A DNA stretch of 64,000 nt from Planctomycetota bacterium (lineage in GTDB: Bacteria > Planctomycetota > Planctomycetia > Pirellulales > Pirellulaceae): assembly GCA_963204915.1 (NCBI GenBank), contig CAUJHS010000090.1:124001-188000 (forward strand), written 5' to 3'. The position numbers and the translations under genes are program-made. Numbering within the stretch: the first letter of the stretch is position 1; every line of letters starts with the position of its first letter. This document shows, in pieces, positions 9,699-17,462 of the stretch. Under the pieces are notes generated by a model, which was not told the origin of the DNA, did no database searches, and saw only the letters and a list, made by a program, of their open reading frames with translations.

Positions 9699-10266
9699 GA
9701 GTGAACGCCAGGACAGGCGTCAGTGGTGGGGTCGATTGGCGCGGCGCCAGTCCAGTGAATTGTGAGAATACTCAAGCAACGTGACCGCACCCGCCCAGGC
9801 AGAGCCCGCCCGCCCCAAAGGCGTCAACGCGACATATGTCCTACTTTTTTAACTCAACTTGTCACTTAATCCAAGTGCGTTACAGCCGCTGGGTGTGAAT
9901 GTCGTATCTAGAAAGACGCGAAATATGACGGCTAATCAGGCACGTTCTCGCGACTGCAGCAACGCCATTCCAAAAGCTCGATTCAACTTTTCTCGTAAGC
10001 GAACGTCGAATCGAGGCAAAGACATGTGACCAAATCGCGCCATTCCGAGTTCCCTGCAACAGCCCATTCGTCACACTAACTCGACCGCAACGTTCATTTC
10101 TGGAAGCCGCTTCATACGACCTGACTTCAAGCGCAACAGCAATTAATCGCTTCGCAGCGCTACTTGACCATGAGAGAGCCCGATCTAAGAATGCATTGCG
10201 ACAACCAGCATGAGGCTTGCTTGCCGTGAAATCCTTTTCTACTCCCAAATGCCTTTAAGGGCCATT
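9699..10266. other. Intergenic region without a supported gene
   Basis: This 568-base stretch lies between the divergent rnc and CobB-like genes. The longest open frame in it (minus strand, about 9880-10248) has no ribosome-binding site, no recognisable motif and a composition unlike the neighbours, so I do not call it. The region must hold the promoters of both flanking genes, but I cannot point to a convincing -35/-10 pair. Confidence 0.5.
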
Positions 10267-11673
10267 ATGTCTTCCCTGTCTCGTTTCGCCGTAGGCACGA
10301 TTCAACAGGGAGCCGATTGTCGCGGAGCAATTGGGGCTCTATATGGCGTACTAGCCCATGAGGGAATCGACGTTCAACGGTTTCTTTCGCAAGCGTGTTT
10401 TCCATGCCAAGGCTGCGGAACAATAACGGAACAACCCGCGCGCCATCTGGACAGTTGGCTGATGACGCGCGAGGTTTGCGCTGAAATCTTTTTCCGGGGT
10501 TCAAAACCAGCTGACCTTGCCGTTGTGGAGGGGGAACTACGTCCCGCGGGCGCCTTGGAATCCCTTGGTTTCACCGCGCCGGCGTCCAATGTAGGACATG
10601 AGAAGCATGGGGCTGAACTAGAGACACTTTGCGAATGGCTAGACCTGCCGGTCGTCGCTGTAATAGATGTTTCACAAATACGCGATTGCGCATTGCCTAT
10701 TCGACCGACGCGGGTGCAGGGTGTATTGTTGGATCGGGTCGCCGATCAGTGGGCCGGACACAGGTGGCGCACGGAGTTTGAATCGTTGTGGGGAATTCCG
10801 GTCCTCGGGTTCGTAGAAAATAACTCGGGTGGACGCGACTGTCTCCGATCCACTGCGTGTGCAAGAATAACTGATCACATGCTGCAAATGTTCACGAAGC
10901 GGCTGCGCGACAACTTCGATCTACCGTCGCTCATCCGGATTTCGGAACAACGGCCGCTCGCCGTCGGATCCATGACTACTGTCAATTCATTCAATGAATC
11001 GACTTCGTCATGGCGTGTTCAGCCACTCGTTGAGAAAGGCGCGACAATTCGAATTGCCGTCGCCTACGATGAGGCGTTTCACTGCTACTTTCCAGATACT
11101 CTTGATCTGTTGGAGGCACGTGGCGCGTCGATTTGTGATTTTTCTCCTTTGCGAGATGAAACACTGCCATCCGATTGTGATGTTGTCTACCTGGGATGCG
11201 GGTGTCCGGAAAGGTATGCGGACCCACTGGCGGAGAATCACTGCATGAAGCAGGCCCTTCGCTCGTATATTGAGCTGGGAGGGCGAGTGTACGCCGAAGG
11301 CGGTGGTTTGGCGTATCTCTGTCAACAACTTGTACTGCCTTCGGGACCCCGACTACCGATGGTAGGCGCCTTACCTGCGGTCGCCGTACGAAATACGCAT
11401 ATTCATGCGCCTCAGCCAACCGAGGTGACGCTTGTAGCCGACAACTGGTTAGTTGAAGCGGGCGGCCGTTTGCGCGGCTATATGAATTCCAATTGGCGAA
11501 TTCATCCCGTAGGCGCACTTTCAACCCTCGTGAAAGAGGACCACCTTCGCACCGCACTTGTTGGACGAGCTGGCGTAATTGGGAGTCGCATGCACCTCAA
11601 TTTTGCAGCTCAACCATCGTTCTTACGTCGCTTCTTTCAACCGGTTCCTATGGTTGGTCAGGCCTTCGGCTAG
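10267..11673 (+). CDS. CobB/CbiA-like protein with both active sites degenerate
   Basis: A 468-residue protein with the architecture of cobyrinic acid a,c-diamide synthase: an N-terminal dethiobiotin-synthetase-like ATPase domain (RHLDSWLM at about 59-66, PADLAVVEGEL at about 81-91, QGVLLDRVAD) and a C-terminal glutamine amidotransferase domain (about 260-468). The key residues are missing. The P-loop position reads GTIQQGAD (10-17), without the GKT of a Walker A motif. The glutaminase nucleophile position reads AEGGGL (Gly345), where the family has AECGGL. The C-terminal MHLNF block is kept. Start ATG 10267 follows AAGGG; ATGs at 10210 and 10249 are in frame. Known role of the family: ATP-dependent amidation of corrinoids. 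Inferred role here: a non-catalytic or repurposed homologue, possibly linked to the nearby H4MPT genes. Confidence 0.75.
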   Translation: MSSLSRFAVGTIQQGADCRGAIGALYGVLAHEGIDVQRFLSQACFPCQGCGTITEQPARHLDSWLMTREVCAEIFFRGSKPADLAVVEGELRPAGALESLGFTAPASNVGHEKHGAELETLCEWLDLPVVAVIDVSQIRDCALPIRPTRVQGVLLDRVADQWAGHRWRTEFESLWGIPVLGFVENNSGGRDCLRSTACARITDHMLQMFTKRLRDNFDLPSLIRISEQRPLAVGSMTTVNSFNESTSSWRVQPLVEKGATIRIAVAYDEAFHCYFPDTLDLLEARGASICDFSPLRDETLPSDCDVVYLGCGCPERYADPLAENHCMKQALRSYIELGGRVYAEGGGLAYLCQQLVLPSGPRLPMVGALPAVAVRNTHIHAPQPTEVTLVADNWLVEAGGRLRGYMNSNWRIHPVGALSTLVKEDHLRTALVGRAGVIGSRMHLNFAAQPSFLRRFFQPVPMVGQAFG

Positions 11674-11961
11674 GATTCTGTTCGCCCCAATCGGTTTTTC
11701 TCGCGCTCAGACGCATCCTCTTGGAACGAACGGCGGTTGACGCAACGCGTCGACATGTTGTTGCATTGATCGGCAGCGTTGTTGCGGAGTTCACTTCGTG
11801 GCAGTTCGTACCCATGTGATGTGGCAACTCGTCGCGTGCAATCGATACGACGAGTAAGCCTTGGCGCCGCAGTTTGTTCGATTTCCAAAGGTGGACGCGA
11901 TGCTTGAATCGTGGTACAAGAACAAATGGGCAAATGATCTTCGGGGCGAGGGAAGGGTGAT

Positions 11962-12165
11962 ATGTCCACGCACGATGATCCGATTTTGACGGCCGTGCTT
12001 TCCTTATCTTCAGAGGAACGCAGTAAACTGGCTGATCAATTATTGTCGAGGTTGCGCATAGCTCCGGATGGCGACGTTGATCCTGCCGACGCAGAAACTA
12101 GGATCGAAGCCCTTCGACGCGGTGATTCAAATCTACTTGCAGACATAACGGCAAATCGCACGTAA
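11962..12165 (+). CDS. Small antitoxin-like protein (addiction-module component family)
   Basis: A 67-residue protein with the N-terminal pattern of the 'putative addiction module component' family (TIGR02574/PF09720): LTAVLSLSSEERSKLADQLLSRL, followed by a short acidic linker and DAETRIEALRRGD. In that family a RelE-like toxin gene usually follows directly. Here the next gene encodes a secreted protein, so no toxin is visible. The ATG has GGGAAGGGTGATAT upstream, a plausible ribosome-binding site. It could be an orphan antitoxin left by toxin loss, or a regulator. The preceding 288 bases (11674-11961) hold no recognisable gene. Confidence 0.6.
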   Translation: MSTHDDPILTAVLSLSSEERSKLADQLLSRLRIAPDGDVDPADAETRIEALRRGDSNLLADITANRT

Positions 12166-12190
12166 TGTCCTTGTCGGTCATCTCGACGCT

Positions 12191-12254
12191 TCGCATTTCT
12201 TAATGCGAGACACCTGTAACATCCTCACGCTTAATTCGCTATGCAAATTAAGCG
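12191..12254 (+). promoter_or_regulatory. Leader with two perfect hairpins before the 12288 gene
   Basis: Two adjacent perfect inverted repeats. The first has a 7-bp stem (12191-12197 with 12202-12208) and a 4-base loop. The second has a 9-bp AT-rich stem (12228-12236 with 12246-12254) and a 9-base loop. They lie between the antitoxin-like gene and the GGAGG site at 12274-12278. The first could end the upstream transcript; neither is followed directly by a T-run. A role in the 5' leader of the secreted-protein gene is an inference. Confidence 0.45.
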
Positions 12255-12287
12255 TTCATGAAATCACATTTTTGGAGGATTGTTTCC

Positions 12288-13187
12288 ATGGTTCGTCGGA
12301 TGATTCGAGCCGCTGTTTTTTCATTTTTGGCAACAGGCGCCGCATTCAACGCAGGCGCGGGGTATGCGGGCGATTGTTTTGGAGGAGGACGAGGTAATTA
12401 CTATGCGCCCGCTTACGGTGCAGAGTTCCATTTTTGTCCTCCTTCTTCGGTTGCGTTAACTCCGCTTGAAGCATATCAACTATTAAGGAAGCATCCTCAT
12501 CTCGCCAAACGTCATCCGGACCTCACAGCTCAACTTGAAGCCAAATTTGGATCGAATGAATCGGTGACAGCGCCAGTGGTGGTCGAAAGCCGCGTTGGCG
12601 CGGCGGATCCCACGGCAATTCCTACTCTAAAACGGGCCGGCGCGCCGGCAAATGGCGTTATCGATTCAGTCGCCAGCGTGGCCGTACCATCAGCTGGAGT
12701 TTCCGTACCTGAACCCCAGTTAGCGCCGAATCTTTCTCCGAGTCGCGGCGTGCCAGCCAATGCGACACTTGGAGCCGCGCCGTCGGGGGGAAATGACGCC
12801 GCCGACCCGCTGGCTCCAGGACTCGATGCGTCGCTGCCGCCGGCCGCACCTCCGGTGGACGCCGCGAGAGCTGCTGCGGCCACTCCTCCTTTGCGGCCTG
12901 AATTGGAGCCGCTCTTGGGACTATGGCAGACTGTGGCGATTGATCCTAATGGCGACCAAAAAGTGACACAAGTGAACCTCTCACCGGATGGGACGGCGAC
13001 TTTAACCGTGGACAGCACACTGGGTAAAGTAAGCTTCAAACGGCCATTCGCCATTGATGATCAGACGAAGACATTTCAGTTAAATGGTGAGGGCGATCCC
13101 ATTGTTCTGGGTAAAGTCGTGAGCGCAGACAAAGACCAGGTGGTGCTTGAGCGAGACGGCGCGAACGTAACGTTCACACGTCCTTGA
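12288..13187 (+). CDS. Secreted protein with C-terminal lipocalin-like domain, function unknown
   Basis: A 299-residue product. The ATG at 12288 is fixed by GGAGG nine bases upstream; the in-frame ATG at 12258 lies before that site. An N-terminal basic stretch plus hydrophobic core (RRMIRAAVFSFLATGAAF) is a signal peptide. Residues ~65-85 hold a repeated His/Leu motif (LLRKHPHLAKRHPDLTAQLEAKF). A Pro/Ala/Ser-rich linker (about 100-205) follows. The last ~90 residues (LLGLWQTVAIDPNGDQKVTQVNLSPDGTATL...) look like a small beta-barrel 'lipocalin-like' domain used to report values against a threshold. No catalytic motif is visible. A strong terminator follows at 13264-13300, so the gene is monocistronic or ends its unit. 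Confidence 0.65.
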   Translation: MVRRMIRAAVFSFLATGAAFNAGAGYAGDCFGGGRGNYYAPAYGAEFHFCPPSSVALTPLEAYQLLRKHPHLAKRHPDLTAQLEAKFGSNESVTAPVVVESRVGAADPTAIPTLKRAGAPANGVIDSVASVAVPSAGVSVPEPQLAPNLSPSRGVPANATLGAAPSGGNDAADPLAPGLDASLPPAAPPVDAARAAAATPPLRPELEPLLGLWQTVAIDPNGDQKVTQVNLSPDGTATLTVDSTLGKVSFKRPFAIDDQTKTFQLNGEGDPIVLGKVVSADKDQVVLERDGANVTFTRP

Positions 13188-13263
13188 TTCTGCTGACGAA
13201 ACGAAAAGTAATAGGGACTTGTTCAACAATGTGAGAGACAAGTGGTTTTGCAGCGCTCTAGTG

Positions 13264-13300
13264 TGGCCGCATACAATGTCGTATGCGGCCATTCGTTTTT
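13264..13300 (+). terminator. Rho-independent terminator
   Basis: A perfect 11-bp GC-rich stem (13264-13274 with 13281-13291) with a 6-base loop, followed by TTCGTTTTT. It ends the transcript of the secreted protein at 12288-13187 just before the H4MPT operon. Confidence 0.85.
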
Positions 13301-13342
13301 CAAACGCCGCAATCAACGACGTGACGCGCTCTGTGATTGGGA

Positions 13343-14752
13343 ATGGGCAAGGAACATATTCATTTTGTCACGGGACGCCTTGCGGAGCCCGCCCTGCGCG
13401 ATTTGCTTTCGCGTTTGGCGCCCGAAATCGGGTTCGATTACTCGATTGGCGTGATGCCCATTACCGTGGCCGCTCTGATGACGCCCGATTGGATCGCGCG
13501 ACGGTTGCAAGTTCCGCCTGAGGCGACCCAAGTCATGTTGCCGGGCTATTGCACCGGCGAGGCGCAGACGCTTCAAAGGTTGGGAATTCCCGTCGTTTGG
13601 GGACCGCGCGATGTGCGACAATTGCCGGAATATTTTGGACGGCCGGGCGGACGTCCCGAATCGTACGGACAATATGATATCGAGATCATCGCGGAGGTAA
13701 ATCATGCCCCGCGATTGTCGCTTCAACAGTTGCTCGCTCACGCACGACAGCTTGACTCTGAAGGGGCCGACGTAATTGATATTGGATGCGAACCTCGCGC
13801 CGTATGGTCTGGCGTTGGGGAATGCGTTTCCGCATTGGTGAAAGAGGGAATTCGCGTTTCAATCGATAGTCTGAATCCACGTGAGATTGAGCCCGCTGTT
13901 CGCGCGGGGGCGGAACTGGTCCTTTCGGTCAATTCTTCGAATCGGCGCGAAGCCCTTTCCTGGGATTGCGAAGTGGTCGCCATCCCGGATGAACCCGCCA
14001 ACTTGGACACTCTCGAAGAAACCGTCGCCTTACTCGAGTCGGAGAACAAGCGGTTTCGAATTGACCCCATCCTCGAGCCGATCGGCTTTGGATTCGCAGC
14101 CAGTCTGGAGCGATACATTGAAGTTCGCCGCCGCTTTCCCGAGGCGGAGATGATGATGGGAATCGGTAACCTTACGGAAATGACAGACGCCGATTCAGCG
14201 CCCATCAACGTTCTACTGCTCGCCATTTGCCAGGAACTCGGCGTGCGGTCGGTATTGACAACGCAGGTCATTAACTGGGCCAGAACGAGCGTACGGGAGT
14301 GTGACTTGGCCCGTCGCTTGGTGTACCATTCGTGCAACTTTCGGACGCCTCCAAAGCATCTCGAACCGAAATTAGTCATGTTGCGGGACGAGAAACGTCT
14401 GGAATTTGGCGTTCAACAACTTGCGGCGCTCGCTGCTCAAATCAAGGACAACAACTATCGCATTTTTGCTGAAAATGGCGCGCTTCATTTGCTTGGCGGC
14501 GGTGTTCATCTAACGAACTCGGATCCGTTTATCCTGTTTGACGATTTACAGTCGCTCGAACCAGCGAATTTGGATGCCTCTCACGCCTTTTATCTTGGGT
14601 ACGAGCTAGCGAAAGCGGTTACCGCCTTGACGTTGGGAAAGAATTATCGCCAAGATGAGGCGCTGGATTGGGGGTTTTTGACCGTTCCGGAACAAGGACA
14701 TCGGGAGCGCAAGTTGAAGGTACGGCGAAAACGCGAGGAGCCACGTGGTTGA
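13343..14752 (+). CDS. Dihydropteroate synthase-like H4MPT biosynthesis protein (DUF6513)
   Basis: A 469-residue protein. The N-terminal ~130 residues (HIHFVTGRLAEPALRDLLSRLAP..., DWIARRL) are the DUF6513-type domain. The central TIM-barrel resembles dihydropteroate synthase, with SEGADVIDIGCEP and VSIDSLNP in the positions of the pterin- and pABA-binding loops, plus MMGIGNLTEMTDADS. Archaeal homologues (MJ0107 type) and planctomycete versions are associated with tetrahydromethanopterin synthesis rather than folate. First gene of a tight five-gene operon; it overlaps pabB by 8 bases. The ATG at 13343 is used; a TTG two codons upstream is possible, and no strong ribosome-binding site is seen for either. 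Exact reaction unproven. Confidence 0.85.
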   Translation: MGKEHIHFVTGRLAEPALRDLLSRLAPEIGFDYSIGVMPITVAALMTPDWIARRLQVPPEATQVMLPGYCTGEAQTLQRLGIPVVWGPRDVRQLPEYFGRPGGRPESYGQYDIEIIAEVNHAPRLSLQQLLAHARQLDSEGADVIDIGCEPRAVWSGVGECVSALVKEGIRVSIDSLNPREIEPAVRAGAELVLSVNSSNRREALSWDCEVVAIPDEPANLDTLEETVALLESENKRFRIDPILEPIGFGFAASLERYIEVRRRFPEAEMMMGIGNLTEMTDADSAPINVLLLAICQELGVRSVLTTQVINWARTSVRECDLARRLVYHSCNFRTPPKHLEPKLVMLRDEKRLEFGVQQLAALAAQIKDNNYRIFAENGALHLLGGGVHLTNSDPFILFDDLQSLEPANLDASHAFYLGYELAKAVTALTLGKNYRQDEALDWGFLTVPEQGHRERKLKVRRKREEPRG

Positions 14753-16151
14753 CGAGTTTCCCTTGGTGGAGGAGATTCGGCCCGCACCGGCCGTCGAGGA
14801 AGCGTTCCTGCGTTTAACGGCGCAACGTTATTGCCTGTTTCTCGATAGCGCGGCGCCCCACGTTTCCGTCGGAAGGTACTCTTTTATCACCGCCGACCCC
14901 TTTGCGACTCTTCGGAGTGAAGTGGGCGCCTTGGATCCCATCGCGGAATTGAACGCTCGTTTAACGCCCTGGAGTGCCAGAACAGTTGAAGGACTTCCAC
15001 CCTTTCAAGGTGGCGCCGCGGGATTGTTCAGTTATGATTTGAACCGCACGATTGAACGTATTCCGGCAGCGCGGTTTGACGAGTTCGCGATGCCAATCCT
15101 TGAGGTCGGTCTTTACGACGTTGTGCTCGCCTTTGACCACCTACAGCAACGCGCGTGGATTATTTCACAAGGTTTTCCGGAAACAGATACGAAAGCCCGT
15201 CGCCGCCGCGCGCTCGAACGCCTACGGCAATTGAAAACCTGGCTTTTCGATCGCAGTACTACGTTCACGCGGGACGACCAAACGGACGTTCTTTCGCCGG
15301 TCGACTTGGCGCCTCAGTTTTCAATAGATTATTTCCCCGGCCTGTACAGTAACTTTGCACCCGAGCAATTTCGCCACGCAATTCGGCGGGTTATTGACTA
15401 TATTTACGCTGGCGACGTTTTCCAAGTTAATCTCGCACAACGGCTGTTATATCCGCTCCAAGAGCATGCGGCGCTTTTGTACCTTCGCCTAAGGGCCCGC
15501 AATCCTGCGACCTTTGCCGCCTATTTCGATTTGGGCAAATCGCAAATCATTAGCGCTTCCCCCGAGAGGTTCGTTTCGTTGCGTGCAGGGCGAGTCGAAA
15601 CGCGGCCAATAAAGGGAACGAGACGACGCGCCTTGCATCCTGTGGCGGATCTTTACGCCGGCGACGAGCTATTAGAAAGTGAGAAAGATCGGGCAGAGAA
15701 TATTATGATTGTCGACCTGCTGCGCAATGATTTATCGCGCGTATGTATGCCGGATAGCGTTCGCGTTACCCAGATTTGCGGGTTAGAACGGTATCAGTAC
15801 GTTCAACATTTGGTATCCGTCGTCCAGGGGACTTTGCGTGAGAATCAAACTCCGCTCGATTTGGTCCGAGCGGCTTTTCCCGGCGGTTCAGTCACTGGCG
15901 CGCCCAAGGTGCGTGCGATGGAAATCATCGCCGAACTCGAACCCACGGCGCGCGGACCTTACTGCGGCTCCCTAGGTTACTTAGGCTTTGACGGCGCTAT
16001 GGATCTAAACATCCTTATTCGGACCATGACGGCCTCACGGGGGTGGCTGCAATTTCCCGTGGGAGGCGGCATTGTCGCGCAGTCGGACATCGACAATGAA
16101 TATGAAGAAACATGGCATAAGGCGGCTGGCTTACTCAAGGCGCTGAAATAA
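14745..16151 (+). CDS. pabB: Aminodeoxychorismate synthase component I
   Basis: A 468-residue chorismate-binding enzyme. An N-terminal anthranilate-synthase-I-like region (SVGRYSFITADPF) is followed by the C-terminal chorismate-binding domain: GDVFQVNLAQRL, ISASPERF, RPIKGTRRR, ENIMIVDLLRNDLSRVC, AFPGGSVTGAPKVRAMEII and GYLGFDGAMDLNILIRT. The PIKGT sequence, with Lys rather than the Ala of TrpE, marks it as PabB, which makes 4-amino-4-deoxychorismate for p-aminobenzoate. It starts with GTG inside the end of the DHPS-like gene and is followed five bases later by pabA. Its place in the H4MPT operon suggests that its pABA feeds RFAP synthase. Confidence 0.9.
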   Translation: MVDEFPLVEEIRPAPAVEEAFLRLTAQRYCLFLDSAAPHVSVGRYSFITADPFATLRSEVGALDPIAELNARLTPWSARTVEGLPPFQGGAAGLFSYDLNRTIERIPAARFDEFAMPILEVGLYDVVLAFDHLQQRAWIISQGFPETDTKARRRRALERLRQLKTWLFDRSTTFTRDDQTDVLSPVDLAPQFSIDYFPGLYSNFAPEQFRHAIRRVIDYIYAGDVFQVNLAQRLLYPLQEHAALLYLRLRARNPATFAAYFDLGKSQIISASPERFVSLRAGRVETRPIKGTRRRALHPVADLYAGDELLESEKDRAENIMIVDLLRNDLSRVCMPDSVRVTQICGLERYQYVQHLVSVVQGTLRENQTPLDLVRAAFPGGSVTGAPKVRAMEIIAELEPTARGPYCGSLGYLGFDGAMDLNILIRTMTASRGWLQFPVGGGIVAQSDIDNEYEETWHKAAGLLKALK

Positions 16152-16156
16152 CTCGC

Positions 16157-16816
16157 GTGATCTTGCTGATCGACAATTACGACAGCTTCGTGCATAATCT
16201 GGCCCGCTACTTTCAGCGGCTTGGCCAATCTACGCTCGTAGTGCGGAACGACGCGATTGATGTCGCGCGGGTTCGCCAATTGAAGCCTCAGGCGATCGTA
16301 CTCTCGCCGGGACCATGTACTCCAAGCGAAGCAGGTTGCTCCGTCGAAATTGTACGCGAATTGAGGGCGTCGACCCCAATCCTTGGCGTTTGTCTAGGCC
16401 ATCAAGCAATCGCGGTGGCGTTGGGCGGTCGCGTTGTTCGCGCGTTGCAACCTATGCACGGTCGATCCAGTCTCGTTTATCATCTTGGTCAAGGCGTGTT
16501 CGCGAATTGCCCTCAGCCGTTGCGAGCGTGCCGATATCACTCGTTGATTGTTGACGATTCCTCATTGCCGGAATGCGTACAAGTAACGGCGAGAACGGAC
16601 GACGGCGTCATTATGGGAATGCAGCATTGCGAATTTCCCCTCGTCGGACTTCAGTTTCATCCCGAATCAATACTTACCGACGCCGGCTACCTACTCCTGG
16701 CGAATTTCCTGCGTCTCGCGGGCGTAGATTCCATTACGGAGATTGTCTTTCCTGAAACCTCGTTTGCGTCACGGCGTGAACCTCCAACCTCACCGCAACG
16801 TCCGCTGACCTTTTGA
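16157..16816 (+). CDS. pabA: Aminodeoxychorismate/anthranilate synthase component II (glutamine amidotransferase)
   Basis: A 219-residue class I glutamine amidotransferase. MILLIDNYDSFVHNLARYF opens the fold, LSPGPCTPSEAG forms the oxyanion-side loop, GVCLGHQAIA carries the nucleophilic Cys (about residue 78), and LQFHPESILTDAG supplies the catalytic His and Glu. It delivers ammonia to the PabB subunit encoded five bases upstream. GTG start. PabA and TrpG are often shared between folate and tryptophan paths; here the neighbours point to pABA for H4MPT. The ~20 C-terminal residues after the domain are Ser/Pro-rich and not conserved. Confidence 0.92.
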   Translation: MILLIDNYDSFVHNLARYFQRLGQSTLVVRNDAIDVARVRQLKPQAIVLSPGPCTPSEAGCSVEIVRELRASTPILGVCLGHQAIAVALGGRVVRALQPMHGRSSLVYHLGQGVFANCPQPLRACRYHSLIVDDSSLPECVQVTARTDDGVIMGMQHCEFPLVGLQFHPESILTDAGYLLLANFLRLAGVDSITEIVFPETSFASRREPPTSPQRPLTF

Positions 16817-16859
16817 TTACGTCGCCTTACGATTCAAAATTTGTTGCCAACGACTCAAG

Positions 16860-17462
16860 ATGATTTTGGAAGGAATTGTTACCACGCTGTGTGACGATGG
16901 ATCGCCCAACATTTCACCGATGGGGCCGGCCGTTGACTCGTCCATGGAGCGTTTGATTCTACGTCCGTTTCGTACTTCGACGACGTACGAAAACTTGATG
17001 CGCGTTGGTGAAGGCGTATTCCATGTTACGGACGACGTGCACTTGCTTGCTCGCGCGGCAATTGGCCAAATCTCGCCTCAACCCACCTTGTTGCCGGCGC
17101 CTTGCGTAGAGGGCGTAATTCTAGCAGACGCCTGTCGGTGGTATGCGTTCCGTGTCGCAAGCGTGGACAACTCCTCAGACCGAGCGACTATGGAATGCCG
17201 CGTTGTCGATCGGGGACGACTTCGAGACTTTCTTGGGTTCAATCGAGCCAAGCACGCCGTACTTGAGGCTGCAATCTTGGCAACACGTTTGCATTTGCTG
17301 CCCGCGAATCAGATCGATGACGAGTTCGGGCGACTCCGAGTTCTTGTCGAGAAGACGGCCGGGGATCAGGAGCGACTGGCGTTTCAGCTACTCGAGACCT
17401 ATGTATCCCAACGGCGCGCCGGTATCGCGCAATTCTCTCCGCAAGATGGCCAGAATGAATGA
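16860..17462 (+). CDS. DUF447 family protein (H4MPT-linked C1 pathway)
   Basis: A 200-residue protein starting MILEGIVTTLCDDGSPNISPMGP, the typical opening of DUF447, a split-barrel (flavin-reductase/FMN-binding-like) family. Next come FRTSTTYENLMRVGEGVFHVTDDV and ADACRWYAFRVASVDNSSDRATMECRVVDRG, also family blocks. DUF447 genes are found with tetrahydromethanopterin biosynthesis genes in methylotrophs, planctomycetes and archaea; the reaction is not established. It overlaps the RFAP synthase gene by four bases (ATGA), which indicates translational coupling. Confidence 0.85.
   Translation: MILEGIVTTLCDDGSPNISPMGPAVDSSMERLILRPFRTSTTYENLMRVGEGVFHVTDDVHLLARAAIGQISPQPTLLPAPCVEGVILADACRWYAFRVASVDNSSDRATMECRVVDRGRLRDFLGFNRAKHAVLEAAILATRLHLLPANQIDDEFGRLRVLVEKTAGDQERLAFQLLETYVSQRRAGIAQFSPQDGQNE

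Noticed and set aside
9880-10248. Minus-strand frame of about 122 residues in the rnc/CobB-like gap
   Set aside because: No ribosome-binding site, no recognisable motif, composition and Ser/Arg content like random translation; no overlap with conserved gene blocks.
11757-11790. A ~19-base near-match (17 of 19) between about 11760 and about 31738, GTTGCATT..ATCGGCAG
   Set aside because: Too short and single to call a repeat family; could be chance. A self-alignment of the window would settle it.
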